The notes beneath the pieces are model-generated. The model was not told where the DNA came from, searched no databases, and saw only the letters and a list, made by a program, of their open reading frames with translations. Shown here piece by piece: positions 33,616-43,005 of a stretch of 64,000 nt of DNA. Origin of the DNA: Zafaria cholistanensis (GTDB taxonomy: Bacteria; Actinomycetota; Actinomycetes; Actinomycetales; Micrococcaceae). Positions within the stretch are counted from its first letter, which is position 1. The number at the start of each line of letters is the position of its first letter. A program made the translations under genes and the position numbers. The stretch lies in the NCBI RefSeq assembly GCF_008580665.1, contig NZ_BKDJ01000005.1, positions 1-64,000 on the forward strand. The letters run 5' to 3'.

Positions 33616-33939
33616 ATGCCCACCATCACCTACATCCAGCCCGACGGCACCGCCGAGGCCATGACCGTCGAAGACGGAACCACCCTGATGCGCGCGGCCG
33701 TCACCAGTGGCGTGGACGGCATCGTTGGCGAGTGCGGCGGCCAGGCCATGTGCGCCACCTGCCACGTCTACGTCCGTCCCGAGTTCGCCGGCCGGCTGCC
33801 GCAGATTGGCGACGACGAGGACGAGATGCTTGACTGCACCACCGCCGAGCGCACCGACCGGTCCCGCCTGGGCTGCCAGATCAGCGTCGATGCCGGCCTT
33901 GACGGCATCGTCGTCGACGTCCCCGCGGACCAGGTGTAG
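33616..33939 (+). CDS. [2Fe-2S] ferredoxin, putidaredoxin/adrenodoxin type
   Basis: 107 residues. Cluster ligands appear as GECGGQAMCATCHVYV (C-x5-C-x2-C) and the fourth cysteine in SRLGCQISV. The conserved acidic helix EDEMLDCTTAER is the usual docking face for P450 and reductase. It carries electrons from the reductase encoded 2 bp downstream to the P450 encoded 48 bp upstream. AGGAGAA precedes the ATG by 3-4 nt. Confidence 0.95.
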   Translation: MPTITYIQPDGTAEAMTVEDGTTLMRAAVTSGVDGIVGECGGQAMCATCHVYVRPEFAGRLPQIGDDEDEMLDCTTAERTDRSRLGCQISVDAGLDGIVVDVPADQV

Positions 33940-33941
33940 CC

Positions 33942-35180
33942 GTGAGCGTGGTGATCGTCGGTGGAGGCCAGGCCGGGCTGCAGGTTGCGGACTCGCTGCG
34001 CGCCGGGGGCTACGCGGACGGCATCGACATCGTCGCGGACGAACCCGGCATCCCCTACCAGCGCCCGCCGCTGTCCAAGGACTACCTGGTGCCCGGCAAG
34101 GACGCCGCGCCGCTGCCGCTGCGCGGGCCCGGCTTTTTGGCCGCGAAGGGCATCACCGTGCACGACGGCGTGGCCGCGGTCGCGCTGGAGCGCGGCAGCA
34201 GGCAGGTGGTGCTCTCCAACGGGCGCCGGCTCGGCTACGGCCACCTGGTCCTGGCCACCGGGGCGGCGAACCGCCACCTGGCGTGCGAGGGCGCCGGGCT
34301 GCCCGGCATCCGCGGGCTCAGGACCCTGCCCGATGCGCAGGCGCTGCATGCCGAACTGCCGCGGGCACGGAACGTGGTGGTGATCGGCGCCGGGTTTATC
34401 GGGCTCGAATTCGCTGCCGCGGCCCGCGCCCACGGGGCCACGGTGACCGTGCTGGAGTTCGCCCCGCGCCCGATGGGCCGGGCGCTGAGCGCCGTCACGG
34501 CCGAGTGGTTCGCCGCCGCCCACGTCCGGATGGGAGTGCGGCTGCGGCTGAACGAGGGGATCGAACGCTTCGAGGCCGGACCGGACGGTCGGGTCGCCGC
34601 AGCCGTGTCCACCTCGGGGGAGCGCTACCCCGCGGACCTGGTCGTGGCCGGCATCGGCGTCGTGCCCAACGACTCCCTGGCCGCCGCGGCGGGACTGGAG
34701 ACCGCCAACGGGATCGTCGTGGACGAGGCGCTGCGCACCTCCGACCCGTCCGTGCTGGCCGTTGGCGACTGCGCCAGTTTCCCCAACGCGCACACCGGGA
34801 CCCGCACCCGCCTGGAGTCGGTGCAGAACGCCACTGACCAGGGACGCCACGCCGCCGGCACCATCATGGGCCGCACCGGGGCGTACCTGGACCTGCCGTG
34901 GTTCTGGTCCGTCCAAGGGGCGCTGCGCCTGCAGATCGCCGGCCTGTCAGCCCCGGGGGACCAGACAATCATGGCGGGGGACCCGGACGCCGGGAAGTTC
35001 TCCGTCCTCTGCTTCCGCGACGGCGCCCTGGCGGCCGTGGAATCCGTCAACGCCCCGGCGGACCACATCGCCGCCCGCAAGCTCCTCGCCGCCGGACACG
35101 GGCCCACCCTCGAGGAAGCGGCGGCCAGGGGGTTCAGCCTCAAGGCCTTCGGGCAGGCCCCCGCCTCCGCCGGACGCTAG
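33942..35180 (+). CDS. Ferredoxin reductase, FAD/NAD(P)H-dependent (putidaredoxin reductase type)
   Basis: 412 residues. FAD motif VVIVGGGQAGLQVADSL at the start, PYQRPPLSKDYL near 50, NAD(P) motif VVVIGAGFIGLEFAAAAR near 145, VLAVGDCASFPN near 265 and a C-terminal interface domain beginning near LDLPWFWSVQGALRLQIAG. It reduces the preceding ferredoxin using NAD(P)H. GTG start at 33942 with no strong ribosome site, consistent with coupling to the ferredoxin stop 2 bp upstream. The stop is followed within 2 bp by the headless transporter reading frame, so the 3' border may be a deletion joint. Confidence 0.92.
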   Translation: MSVVIVGGGQAGLQVADSLRAGGYADGIDIVADEPGIPYQRPPLSKDYLVPGKDAAPLPLRGPGFLAAKGITVHDGVAAVALERGSRQVVLSNGRRLGYGHLVLATGAANRHLACEGAGLPGIRGLRTLPDAQALHAELPRARNVVVIGAGFIGLEFAAAARAHGATVTVLEFAPRPMGRALSAVTAEWFAAAHVRMGVRLRLNEGIERFEAGPDGRVAAAVSTSGERYPADLVVAGIGVVPNDSLAAAAGLETANGIVVDEALRTSDPSVLAVGDCASFPNAHTGTRTRLESVQNATDQGRHAAGTIMGRTGAYLDLPWFWSVQGALRLQIAGLSAPGDQTIMAGDPDAGKFSVLCFRDGALAAVESVNAPADHIAARKLLAAGHGPTLEEAAARGFSLKAFGQAPASAGR

Positions 35181-35182
35181 GC

Positions 35183-36469
35183 ACTGCCGCCGGCCTGGTG
35201 TTCGCGGAGCTGTTCTTCAAGCCGGCCGGCGAGGACATTGCCCTCCTGCTGGCCTTGGCCTCGGTCGGCATCAGCTTCCTGTTCCGCCCCTTGGGCGCGT
35301 TCCTGGCCGGGCACTACGGGGACAAGATCGGGCGCCGGGCGATGCTGGTCATCACCCTGATCCTGATGGGCGTTGCCACCACACTGATCGGCGTTCTGCC
35401 CACGTACGCCACGGCCGGGGTCGCAGCCCCGGTCATGCTCCTGCTGCTGCGCATCCTCCAGGGCATCTCCGCGGGAGGCGAGTGGGGCGGAGCCGTGCTC
35501 ATGGCCGTCGAGCATGCACCCCGCGACGGCCGGGGCCGCGCCGGCGCCTTCCCGCAGCTGGGTGTCCCGCTGGGCATGCTGCTGGCCGCCGGCATCACCG
35601 CGCTCATGACCGGCTGGATCTCCCCCGGACAGGCCTTCATCGAGTGGGGCTGGCGGGTCCCGTTCCTGCTGAGCATCGTGCTGATCGCAGTCGGCTACTT
35701 CGTCCGCCGCTCAGTGGACGAATCCCCGGTCTTCGAGGAGATCGCCCGGAAGAAGCAGCAGTCCAGGGTTCCGATCGTTGAACTGTTCCGCAGGCACTGG
35801 CTGCTGGTGATCCTGGCGGCGCTGGTCTTCGCAGGCAACAACGCGGCCGGCTATATGGCTACCGGCGGCTTCATCCCGAGCTACGCCACCAGCGAAGCCG
35901 TGGGGCTGGAACGCACCGACGTCCTGCTGGCGATCACCTTCGGGGCTGCCTGCTGGTTCGTCTTCACCGCGCTGGCCGGCCTGCTCGCTGACAAGATCGG
36001 CCGCCGCAACACCTACCTGATCGGCTTCGGTATCCAGGCCCTGACAGTGTTCCCGCTGTTCTGGCTGATCAACACAGGTTCCCTGCCCATGCTCTACCTC
36101 GCCCTGACGATCTTCTCCGCGGGCCTGGGCCTGGGCTACGGCCCGCAGGCGGCCTGGTACTCTGAGATCTTCCCGGCCTCCGTCCGCTTCTCCGGGGTCT
36201 CCATCTCCTACGCCCTCGGCGCGATCCTCGGCGGCGCCTTCGCCCCCACCATCGCCACCGCCCTGGTCCAGGCCACCGGCGGCACCACCGCAGTGTCCGT
36301 CTACCTGCTGGGCATGACGGTCGTGTCCGTCCTGGCCGTACTCAGCCTGCGCGACCGCAGCGGAATCGACCTCTCCATCAGCAACCAGGCGGAGCAGGAG
36401 GTTGGGGCCACCATCTTCGACACCCGCACTCCGGCCGGAACCCCGGACGGGGGGACCGTGCGCGTCTGA
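35183..36469 (+). pseudogene. MHS-family MFS transporter lacking its N-terminus
   Basis: The reading frame is open and well conserved from TAAGLVFAELFFKPAG to the C-terminus (VRFSGVSISYALGAILGG etc.), with LAGHYGDKIGRRAML in loop 2-3, RILQGISAGGEWGGA in segment 4 and GLLADKIGRRNTYL in loop 8-9. What is missing is the start codon and the first 30-45 residues, including the segment-1 block that reads EWYD in MHS proteins (present in the family member at 63175). The frame enters directly from the reductase stop region, so a deletion appears to have fused the two genes. A GTG at 35198 could start a 423-residue protein without segment 1, probably inactive. Confidence 0.8.
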
Positions 36470-36514
36470 TTTCCCGGCCCTCCGCTCCGGCCCACCCTTG
36501 GTGCGCAGGCACAC

Positions 36515-36556
36515 GTGTGGCCCCCGACGTTTAACCTTTTCCGTCAGGGGCCACAC
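36515..36556. terminator. Hairpin downstream of the truncated transporter
   Basis: Arms GTGTGGCCCC (36515-36524) and GGGGCCACAC (36547-36556), perfect 10 bp, with a further GACG/CGTC pairing inside; AT-rich loop. Probably a terminator; an operator cannot be excluded. Apart from this the 36470-36738 gap shows no gene. Confidence 0.6.
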
Positions 36557-36738
36557 GCTACCGGCAACCGCTACCGGTGCCGCGCCCAAGGTCCAGGAGG
36601 GCGCGGAGGCTTGCCGCGGGCGCCGTCGCCGGGCTTTCCGGTGAAGGACATGGCGGCGAGGATCGCATCCAGGGTGGCTGGGCCCGGCACCCGGGCCTGC
36701 CCGCCTGCCGCCGGGAAGGGCCGAAGTGGCGGGTGCGG

Positions 36739-37443
36739 TCAGGCCAGGCGGCGGGAAATGCGGGCGGCGGCTTCCTGCAGCGGTTTCACGGCGCTGGCCG
36801 CCACGTCCTGGCGCACCGTGATGATATTCAGGCAGGCCGGCACCCCGGCGTCCTTTTCGGGGATGGGCACAGCCAGTCCGTACATGTTCGGCTCGACCTC
36901 GCCAAAGGTCTGCGCATAGCCGTCCCGGCGGGCGTTGGCGACGGACTCGGGCTCACCCGGAAGCGCGGGGGCGGAGACCATGATCGCGTGCCCGGCCGCG
37001 CCGCGGCCCAGCGGGTGCCGGCTGCCTTCGGAGAGCCCGACGTGGTATGTGCCGCCGGTGGGGGAGACCACGGCGAGCGCGACGGCGTCGCTTCCTTCCC
37101 GCACGATCAGCGCCACCGTGGCCCCCAAGCGTTCGGCGGCGTCCGTGAGCACCGGCAGCGCGGCCGCCCGCAGCGACTGGTGCGCCGCCGAGGCCAGGGA
37201 CAGCAGCCCCGTGGAGCCGCGGTAGCGCCCGTCCTCGCCGCGATGGACCATGTGCGCGTCGGCCAGCGTGTTCAGGGCGCGGTAGGCAATGGTGCGGTGG
37301 ATGCCGATCCGTTCGGCCACCTCGGCCACGCTCAGCCCGTCACGGGCCGCGGTAACGGCCCGCAGCACCTCCAGGCCCCGGGCCAGGGTTTGGGAACCGG
37401 CGGTGCGGGAGGCGGTCTTGGTTTCGGCGGGTTCGGCGGTCAC
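36739..37443 (-). CDS. IclR-family transcriptional regulator
   Basis: 234 residues. N-terminal winged helix: QTLARGLEVLRAVTAARDGLS, VAERIGIHRTIAYRALNTL, MVHRGEDGRYRGS. Effector domain: GLLSLASAAHQSLRAAALPVL, ATVALIVREGSDAVAL, HPLGRGAAGHAIM and a C-terminal LNIITVRQDV block. It is short for the family because the effector domain is compact. A GTG start at 37443 is preferred because TACGAT sits 6 nt upstream as a leaderless -10 box. It is convergent with the truncated transporter and may have regulated it or the oxygenase genes. Confidence 0.86.
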   Translation of the reverse strand: MTAEPAETKTASRTAGSQTLARGLEVLRAVTAARDGLSVAEVAERIGIHRTIAYRALNTLADAHMVHRGEDGRYRGSTGLLSLASAAHQSLRAAALPVLTDAAERLGATVALIVREGSDAVALAVVSPTGGTYHVGLSEGSRHPLGRGAAGHAIMVSAPALPGEPESVANARRDGYAQTFGEVEPNMYGLAVPIPEKDAGVPACLNIITVRQDVAASAVKPLQEAAARISRRLA

Positions 37444-37449
37444 GGAGCA

Positions 37450-37455
37450 ATCGTA
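37450..37455 (-). promoter_or_regulatory. -10 box of a leaderless promoter (IclR gene)
   Basis: Reverse-strand TACGAT, 6 nt before the GTG start at 37443; no Shine-Dalgarno site. Confidence 0.45.
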
Positions 37456-37569
37456 GCCATCCCGGGCCCGCAGGCCCCTTCTGGGTCCCGTCCCCGAGGT
37501 GCGGGAGCGCAGGGCCAACCGGGTGGCGCACTTGAAACCCCCGCCAGAGATCCCTGCTAATGACCCCCG

Positions 37570-37935
37570 CTAAAGACCGTAGTGCCGGCGCAGGAGCTCT
37601 TCCTCGGCCGGATCGAGCGTGTCCCTGCCCTCGGTGTCGGGAGCGTCCTTGATTGTGTCGGAGCTGTAGGCCACGTGCAGGTCGGGCACCTGCGCGCCCT
37701 GCACCAGCCGGGCACCGGCCAGGGGCACGAACTTTTCGCGGGTCTGCATCAGCCCCAGCGGCACAGAGACCCAAGCGGGCTTGCCCAGGGCGTCCAGGGC
37801 CACCTGGCTCACCGTGCCCAGCTTCATGTCCGCCGCATCCCACACCGTCGCATCCTGCAGGTCGTGGAGGCCGTACTGGTCGGGTGCGGCTGCGGTGGGG
37901 TCGGATTCCTGCGTCGAGTCGAATTCCTGGTCCAT
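37570..37935 (-). CDS. PRC-barrel domain protein
   Basis: 121 residues. After an acidic N-terminal stretch, YGLHDLQDATVWDAADMKLGTV begins a PRC-barrel (core ~27-100) with ALGKPAWVSVPLGLMQTREKFVPL, the usual strand pattern of stand-alone PRC-barrel proteins, and an acidic C-terminal tail ending EEELLRRHYGL typical of actinobacterial stress-related members. Function is unknown. GGAGGGACC lies upstream of the ATG at 37935, deciding the start. Confidence 0.83.
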   Translation of the reverse strand: MDQEFDSTQESDPTAAAPDQYGLHDLQDATVWDAADMKLGTVSQVALDALGKPAWVSVPLGLMQTREKFVPLAGARLVQGAQVPDLHVAYSSDTIKDAPDTEGRDTLDPAEEELLRRHYGL

Positions 37936-38154
37936 GGCGGTCCCTCCGGTGGGTCGGTGGCGTTCCGGCACGGGCGTCAAGCTGCCCGCCGCCGAGCCTA
38001 GTCCGTCCCGCACCCGGGGCCAACCCCCTCCCTGCCCCCTCCGGGCTCAAGGACCCACAGCCCCGGCACAGTCCCGGCCAAGTCCCGCCATAGAGCCCCT
38101 CCATAGGTTGGGGAGCAGGCCGCGGCAAGGGACCGGGGCGTGAAGGGACCCACC

Positions 38155-39597
38155 ATGTTTGCACGATACCTGCGGCGCGAGCTGTCAGGGCGGCGGAAAC
38201 AGACCGCCATCATCGCCACCGCCATGGCACTGGCCATCGGCCTGGTCATCATTGTCAACTCGCTCTCCGCGGGCGTCAGGAATGCCCAGGCCGGCGCGCT
38301 CGAATCCGTCTACGGCGTGGGCACCGATGTCACGGTCACCGCCACCCCGAGCCCGCCGGCCGAGGGCGAACGCGGGCCGCGCTTCGAGTTCGGCGCCGGG
38401 GACGGCAGCGACACCGGAGACGGCACCACCGCCGTTTCCCAGTCCCGCCTCGCCACCGGCCGGGGCTCGGCCACCTTCGACGCCGCGGCGGTGGGCACCG
38501 TCACTGCGCAGGACGGCGTCGAGGCCGCCTCCGGCGTGCTGTCGCTGACCAACATGACTTTCGATGGCGAACTGCCGCAGGCCGGCGGTACCGCCGGAAC
38601 GGGGACCGCGGCCTCAGGCGCCGAGGAGGGCCAGGCAGCCTCTTCCCGGGCCGGCGGGTCCTTCGACGTGAACTCGTTCACCGTGATGGGCGTGGACGGC
38701 AATGCCGGCAGCGTGGGGCCGCTGGCCTCGGCCACCCTCCAGGACGGCCGCACGCTGCAGGCTTCCGACGCCGGCACCTACACAGCCGTCCTGGACTCCG
38801 CTTACGCCACCACCGAGGAACTGGCCGTGGGTGACGCGATCACCATCGCGGACCAGGAATTCGAGGTCGCCGGCATCGTTGCCGGGTCCGGCTCCGATGC
38901 CGAAACCGCCTCCAACGCCTACATCCCGCTGGACGTGGCCCAGGAGCTCTCCGGCTCCGCCGGCCTGGTCAGCACCGTGTATGTTCGGGCCGCCTCCTCC
39001 GACCGGATCTCCACGCTAAAGGACGTCCTCGAGGCTGCGCTGCCGGAAAACACCGTCAACACCCAGGAAGACCTTGCGTCCTCGGTCTCGGGTTCCCTCT
39101 CCACCGCGTCCGGCCTGGTCTCCAGCCTCGGCACGTGGCTGTCGGCGGCAGTACTGGCCGTCGCGTTCCTGCTGGCCATCCTGTTGACCATTTCCGGCGT
39201 CTCCCGGCGCACCCGCGAGTTCGGCACGCTCAAGGCGATCGGCTGGCGCAACGGCAGCATCGTCAGGCAGGTGGCCGGCGAGTCCCTGGTGCAGTCGCTG
39301 ATCGGCGGGGCTGCCGGCCTGCTGGTGGGGCTGGCCGGCATCCTGCTGGTTAACGCGTTCTCCCCAACGCTGACCGCCTCCGCACGCGCCCAGGCCGCCG
39401 GTCCCGCGGGCGGCCCCGGCGGCCTGGCCCAGCGGGCGGGTGCCGCGGCCGACGTCGTGCTCCACGCTCCACTGACCCCGGCGGTCATGCTGATCGCGGT
39501 GGGGGCCGCCGTCGCCGGCGGGCTGCTGGCGGGCGTCCTGGGCGGCTGGCGCGCGGCGCGGCTGCGTCCGGCGGCAGCGCTGCGGAGCGTGGCCTAA
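38155..39597 (+). CDS. ABC exporter permease, FtsX/MacB type
   Basis: 480 residues. One N-terminal membrane segment (about 20-40, TAIIATAMALAIGLVIIVNSL) is followed by a large extracytoplasmic MacB-like domain (about 45-310) rich in Ala, Gly and Ser, then three membrane segments near 330-350, 375-405 and 440-465. FtsX signatures include RTREFGTLKAIGWRNGSIVRQVAGESLVQSLIGG (split here by position) and the C-terminal GGWRAARLRPAAALRSV. It pairs with the ATPase gene that follows and likely exports a peptide, lipid or antimicrobial, or acts mechanically as MacB does. AAGGGACC supports the ATG at 38155. Confidence 0.87.
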   Translation: MFARYLRRELSGRRKQTAIIATAMALAIGLVIIVNSLSAGVRNAQAGALESVYGVGTDVTVTATPSPPAEGERGPRFEFGAGDGSDTGDGTTAVSQSRLATGRGSATFDAAAVGTVTAQDGVEAASGVLSLTNMTFDGELPQAGGTAGTGTAASGAEEGQAASSRAGGSFDVNSFTVMGVDGNAGSVGPLASATLQDGRTLQASDAGTYTAVLDSAYATTEELAVGDAITIADQEFEVAGIVAGSGSDAETASNAYIPLDVAQELSGSAGLVSTVYVRAASSDRISTLKDVLEAALPENTVNTQEDLASSVSGSLSTASGLVSSLGTWLSAAVLAVAFLLAILLTISGVSRRTREFGTLKAIGWRNGSIVRQVAGESLVQSLIGGAAGLLVGLAGILLVNAFSPTLTASARAQAAGPAGGPGGLAQRAGAAADVVLHAPLTPAVMLIAVGAAVAGGLLAGVLGGWRAARLRPAAALRSVA

Positions 39598-39672
39598 ATG
39601 AATGCGGGCACGGCAATGAATGGGGCACGGCAAGAGGGCAGGTCCCTGCGCAGGAACAAGGAGATGACTGAG

Positions 39673-40437
<765 letters not shown>

Positions 40438-40460
40438 CGGCCGGCCCGCAGGGCCCGGGG

Positions 40461-41576
40461 TCAGCCCTCCTCGGCCGCGCGGTCCAGGGCCTCGGCAAGC
40501 AGCGGAACCAGCGCCGGGGCAAGGGTGATTGGCCCGCTGGCGCCGTCGGCCTCGGCCAGGTCCACCAGCCCGGCCTGCGCCAGTTCCAGCAGCCGTCCGT
40601 GCGTGACGGCCACGACGTCGTCGGCGCTTTCACCCACGCCGTCGGAGGAGGCCAGCAGGTCCTCGACGGTCGGCGGGGTGGGCGAAGCGGCGGCAACCAG
40701 CACCACGGCGAGCAGCTCGCTGGAATCCTGCAGCAGGGGCAGGTCGGGGCTGAACGCAGTAACGGCAATCCAGTAGTAGGCGACCGCCAGTGCGGCATAG
40801 GCGGCCCGGCGGGACTCGTCGGAGGCGGCCTCGGTGCCAAACTCCGCAGCCTCCCCGGTGGGGACAGCCCGCCTGGTTTCCGCGTCGATCGACACCAGCC
40901 CCGAAACCTCCAGCACGGCCAGCAGTTGGTCGACGGGCAGGGCGGCGGCCCCGTCGGCGGCAAGCGCGGCGGCGGCGGCTTCCTCGTCCAGGGCGGTTGG
41001 CATCAGTTCCTCGTCCAGGTCCTTGCCGTCGCCGAGCCAGCGCAGGATGGACCCCGCGGCCGCCACCAGCGGCAGCTTCGCCAGGACCTCCAACTGCGCG
41101 GCGGGCTCAATGTCGGGAATGTGCTCCTCCGGAATTTCCGGCAGGTCGGAGGCCATCGACTCGACCTCGTCGAAAAGCCGGTACAGTTCCTCCAACTCCT
41201 CCTCCGTGCCGGTCCAACGGCCGGTGTCCTCAAGGAAGAGCGTGAAGATCCGGGCCGAACGGACCGCGTGGTCCACCACGTCGTCGTCGGAGGTCGAGGT
41301 GATCAGCCGGTCCAGGACCACCGCCAGCAGCTCGGCGCGGTAGGCGGTCGCGGAGGCGGCCGGGTCGGAGTCGAAGTAGCCGCCCAGGGCCGCGGTGAAG
41401 ACTTTCAGGGCCACGCGGGCTTCCTCGGCCAGCCCCGGCTCGGAGCCGTCGTCGTACCACTCGATAAACAGTGTGGTCAGGCCGGCAAGCTCACGGTCGG
41501 CCCGCATGGCGCCCAGGGAGCGCGGGGCGGTTCCCGAGGGCCCTTTGGCACCGGTGCGCTGGTTGTTCTTGGCCAT
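40461..41576 (-). CDS. Hypothetical acidic helical protein
   Basis: 371 residues, strongly acidic and Ala/Leu-rich, apparently all helical, without signal peptide or membrane segments. It is not recognised as a known family. Notable points are a basic N-terminus (MAKNNQRTGAKGPSG), LTTLFIEWYDDGSEPGLAEEA, WTGTEEELEELYRLFDEVE and a repeating pattern of DxxLxxL-type helices. Two winged-helix-like segments (VDQLLAVLEVSGLVSIDAET and GRLLELAQAGLVDLAEADG) suggest tandem helix-turn-helix-like folds. It is convergent with the ABC ATPase gene (23 bp). Function unknown. Confidence 0.7.
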   Translation of the reverse strand: MAKNNQRTGAKGPSGTAPRSLGAMRADRELAGLTTLFIEWYDDGSEPGLAEEARVALKVFTAALGGYFDSDPAASATAYRAELLAVVLDRLITSTSDDDVVDHAVRSARIFTLFLEDTGRWTGTEEELEELYRLFDEVESMASDLPEIPEEHIPDIEPAAQLEVLAKLPLVAAAGSILRWLGDGKDLDEELMPTALDEEAAAAALAADGAAALPVDQLLAVLEVSGLVSIDAETRRAVPTGEAAEFGTEAASDESRRAAYAALAVAYYWIAVTAFSPDLPLLQDSSELLAVVLVAAASPTPPTVEDLLASSDGVGESADDVVAVTHGRLLELAQAGLVDLAEADGASGPITLAPALVPLLAEALDRAAEEG

Positions 41577-41760
41577 TGGGCTACTCCTGGGATGGGGTGA
41601 GGAATGGAAACGGCGGGGAGGACGGCGCAGCCGCCGACTCCCAGATTCCCAGAAACCCCCCGTCGATGCCACCGGAACCCCGGGGATGCGGTCCTTGGCA
41701 CCCGCGAACCCGCCCTGGTCCCCGAACTGTTGGAGGAGTTCGTGGGCGGGAAGGCAGGGC

Positions 41761-42729
41761 TCAGGCGTTCAGCACCCGGACCGGGGTCCCGTCGAGCCAG
41801 GCGGTGACATCCTCCAGGGCCTGCCCGTAGAAGATCCGGTACTGTTCGCGCGTGACGTACCCCAAATGGGGGGTGAGCACGGTGCGCGGGGCCTCCAGCA
41901 GCGGATGCCCGGCGGGCAGGGGCTCGGCATCGAACACATCCAGGGCCGCGCCGCCCAGCCAGCCCTCGGTGAGGCCGCGCACCAGCGCGTCGGTGTCCAC
42001 GATGGGACCGCGTGCCGTGTTGACCAGCAGCCCCTCCGGGCCCAGCAGCCGCAGTTCCGCCTCCCCGACCAGCCCGCGGGTGCGCCCGGAGAGGCGCAGG
42101 TGCACCGTGACGATGTCCGCCTGCGCGAACAGGTCCCTCTTGGTGACCAGCCGCGCCCCGGCTTCGGCAGCGCCTTCGGCGTCGAGGTTCTGGCTCCAGG
42201 CGATCACCTCCATCCCGAAGGCCTGGGCGTAGCCGGCGATGCGTGTGCCGATCTTGCCCAAACCCAGGATGCCCAGGGTCCGGCCGGCCAGTTCGGACCC
42301 CACGCTGGTTTGCCAGTGCCCGGCGCGCAGGGCCTCCTGCTGGGCGGGGATGTCCCGGGCTGCGGCCATGAGCAGCGCCCACGCCAGTTCCGGGGCGGCG
42401 GCCGGGGACCCGCTGGTGCCGCACACCGTGATGCCCAGGTCGCGGGCGGCGTCCATGTCGATCGCCGCGTTGGCCATTCCTGTGGTGACCAGCAGTTCCA
42501 GGTCCGGCAGCCGCTCCAGTACCGCGCGCGGGAAGGCGGTGCGCTCGCGCATGGCGACCACGGCGTCGAAGCCCTGCAGGGCGGCGACGGACGCCTCGGC
42601 GGAGGGGAAGGGGCCGCGGAAGAACGTGGTCTCCGCGCGCCCGGCCAGGTCCTCCCAAGGGGCCATCTCCCGGGCCACGCCCTGGTGGTCGTCCAAAATC
42701 GCCAGCCTCGCCGCCAACCGATTCGCCAT
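41761..42729 (-). CDS. D-2-hydroxyacid dehydrogenase (NAD-binding)
   Basis: 322 residues from the ATG at 42729 (an alternative ATG lies at 42756). The NAD motif is LGILGLGKIGTRIAGYAQAFG, the catalytic Arg is in NTARGPIVDTDAL, the Glu in FDAEPLP and the His in LTPHLGYVT, the complete triad of the phosphoglycerate/hydroxyacid dehydrogenase family. The N-terminal LAILDDHQGVARE matches a subgroup found in actinobacteria and proteobacteria with uncharacterised substrate. It reduces a 2-oxo acid or oxidises a D-2-hydroxy acid. Confidence 0.87.
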   Translation of the reverse strand: MANRLAARLAILDDHQGVAREMAPWEDLAGRAETTFFRGPFPSAEASVAALQGFDAVVAMRERTAFPRAVLERLPDLELLVTTGMANAAIDMDAARDLGITVCGTSGSPAAAPELAWALLMAAARDIPAQQEALRAGHWQTSVGSELAGRTLGILGLGKIGTRIAGYAQAFGMEVIAWSQNLDAEGAAEAGARLVTKRDLFAQADIVTVHLRLSGRTRGLVGEAELRLLGPEGLLVNTARGPIVDTDALVRGLTEGWLGGAALDVFDAEPLPAGHPLLEAPRTVLTPHLGYVTREQYRIFYGQALEDVTAWLDGTPVRVLNA

Positions 42730-42885
42730 GCCCGCCGCCTTTTTCCTCAGTGCCATTTCCCGGTGCCCGCTTCCGTCCTGATGCTATGCCAACGGCGCGG
42801 CGGCGGTGCGGAGGCCTCCCGCCGCGGGAGCGCGAAACCGGCAGCGGGGGCGGTTCCTGAAGCGGGGAAAAGGGGCAAGAAAACT

Positions 42886-42912
42886 CTGGCACTCTCAGTG
42901 CCAGAGTGCTAA
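42886..42912. promoter_or_regulatory. CIRCE element (HrcA operator) upstream of hsp20
   Basis: CTGGCACTC (42886-42894), 9 nt, GAGTGCTAA (42904-42912). The CIRCE consensus is TTAGCACTC-N9-GAGTGCTAA; the right arm is perfect and the left differs at two positions. It lies 94 bp upstream of the Hsp20 start, implying heat-shock repression by HrcA. No HAIR (HspR) box was seen. Confidence 0.88.
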
Positions 42913-43005
42913 AAAAGAAGTGGTGGAGCCGCATGGCCTGCCACGGAAATACGAGCAAAGCCAGGGAACCTCCGACGGTTCCTAGACTCCAAGGAGTTGA
43001 TCGTC

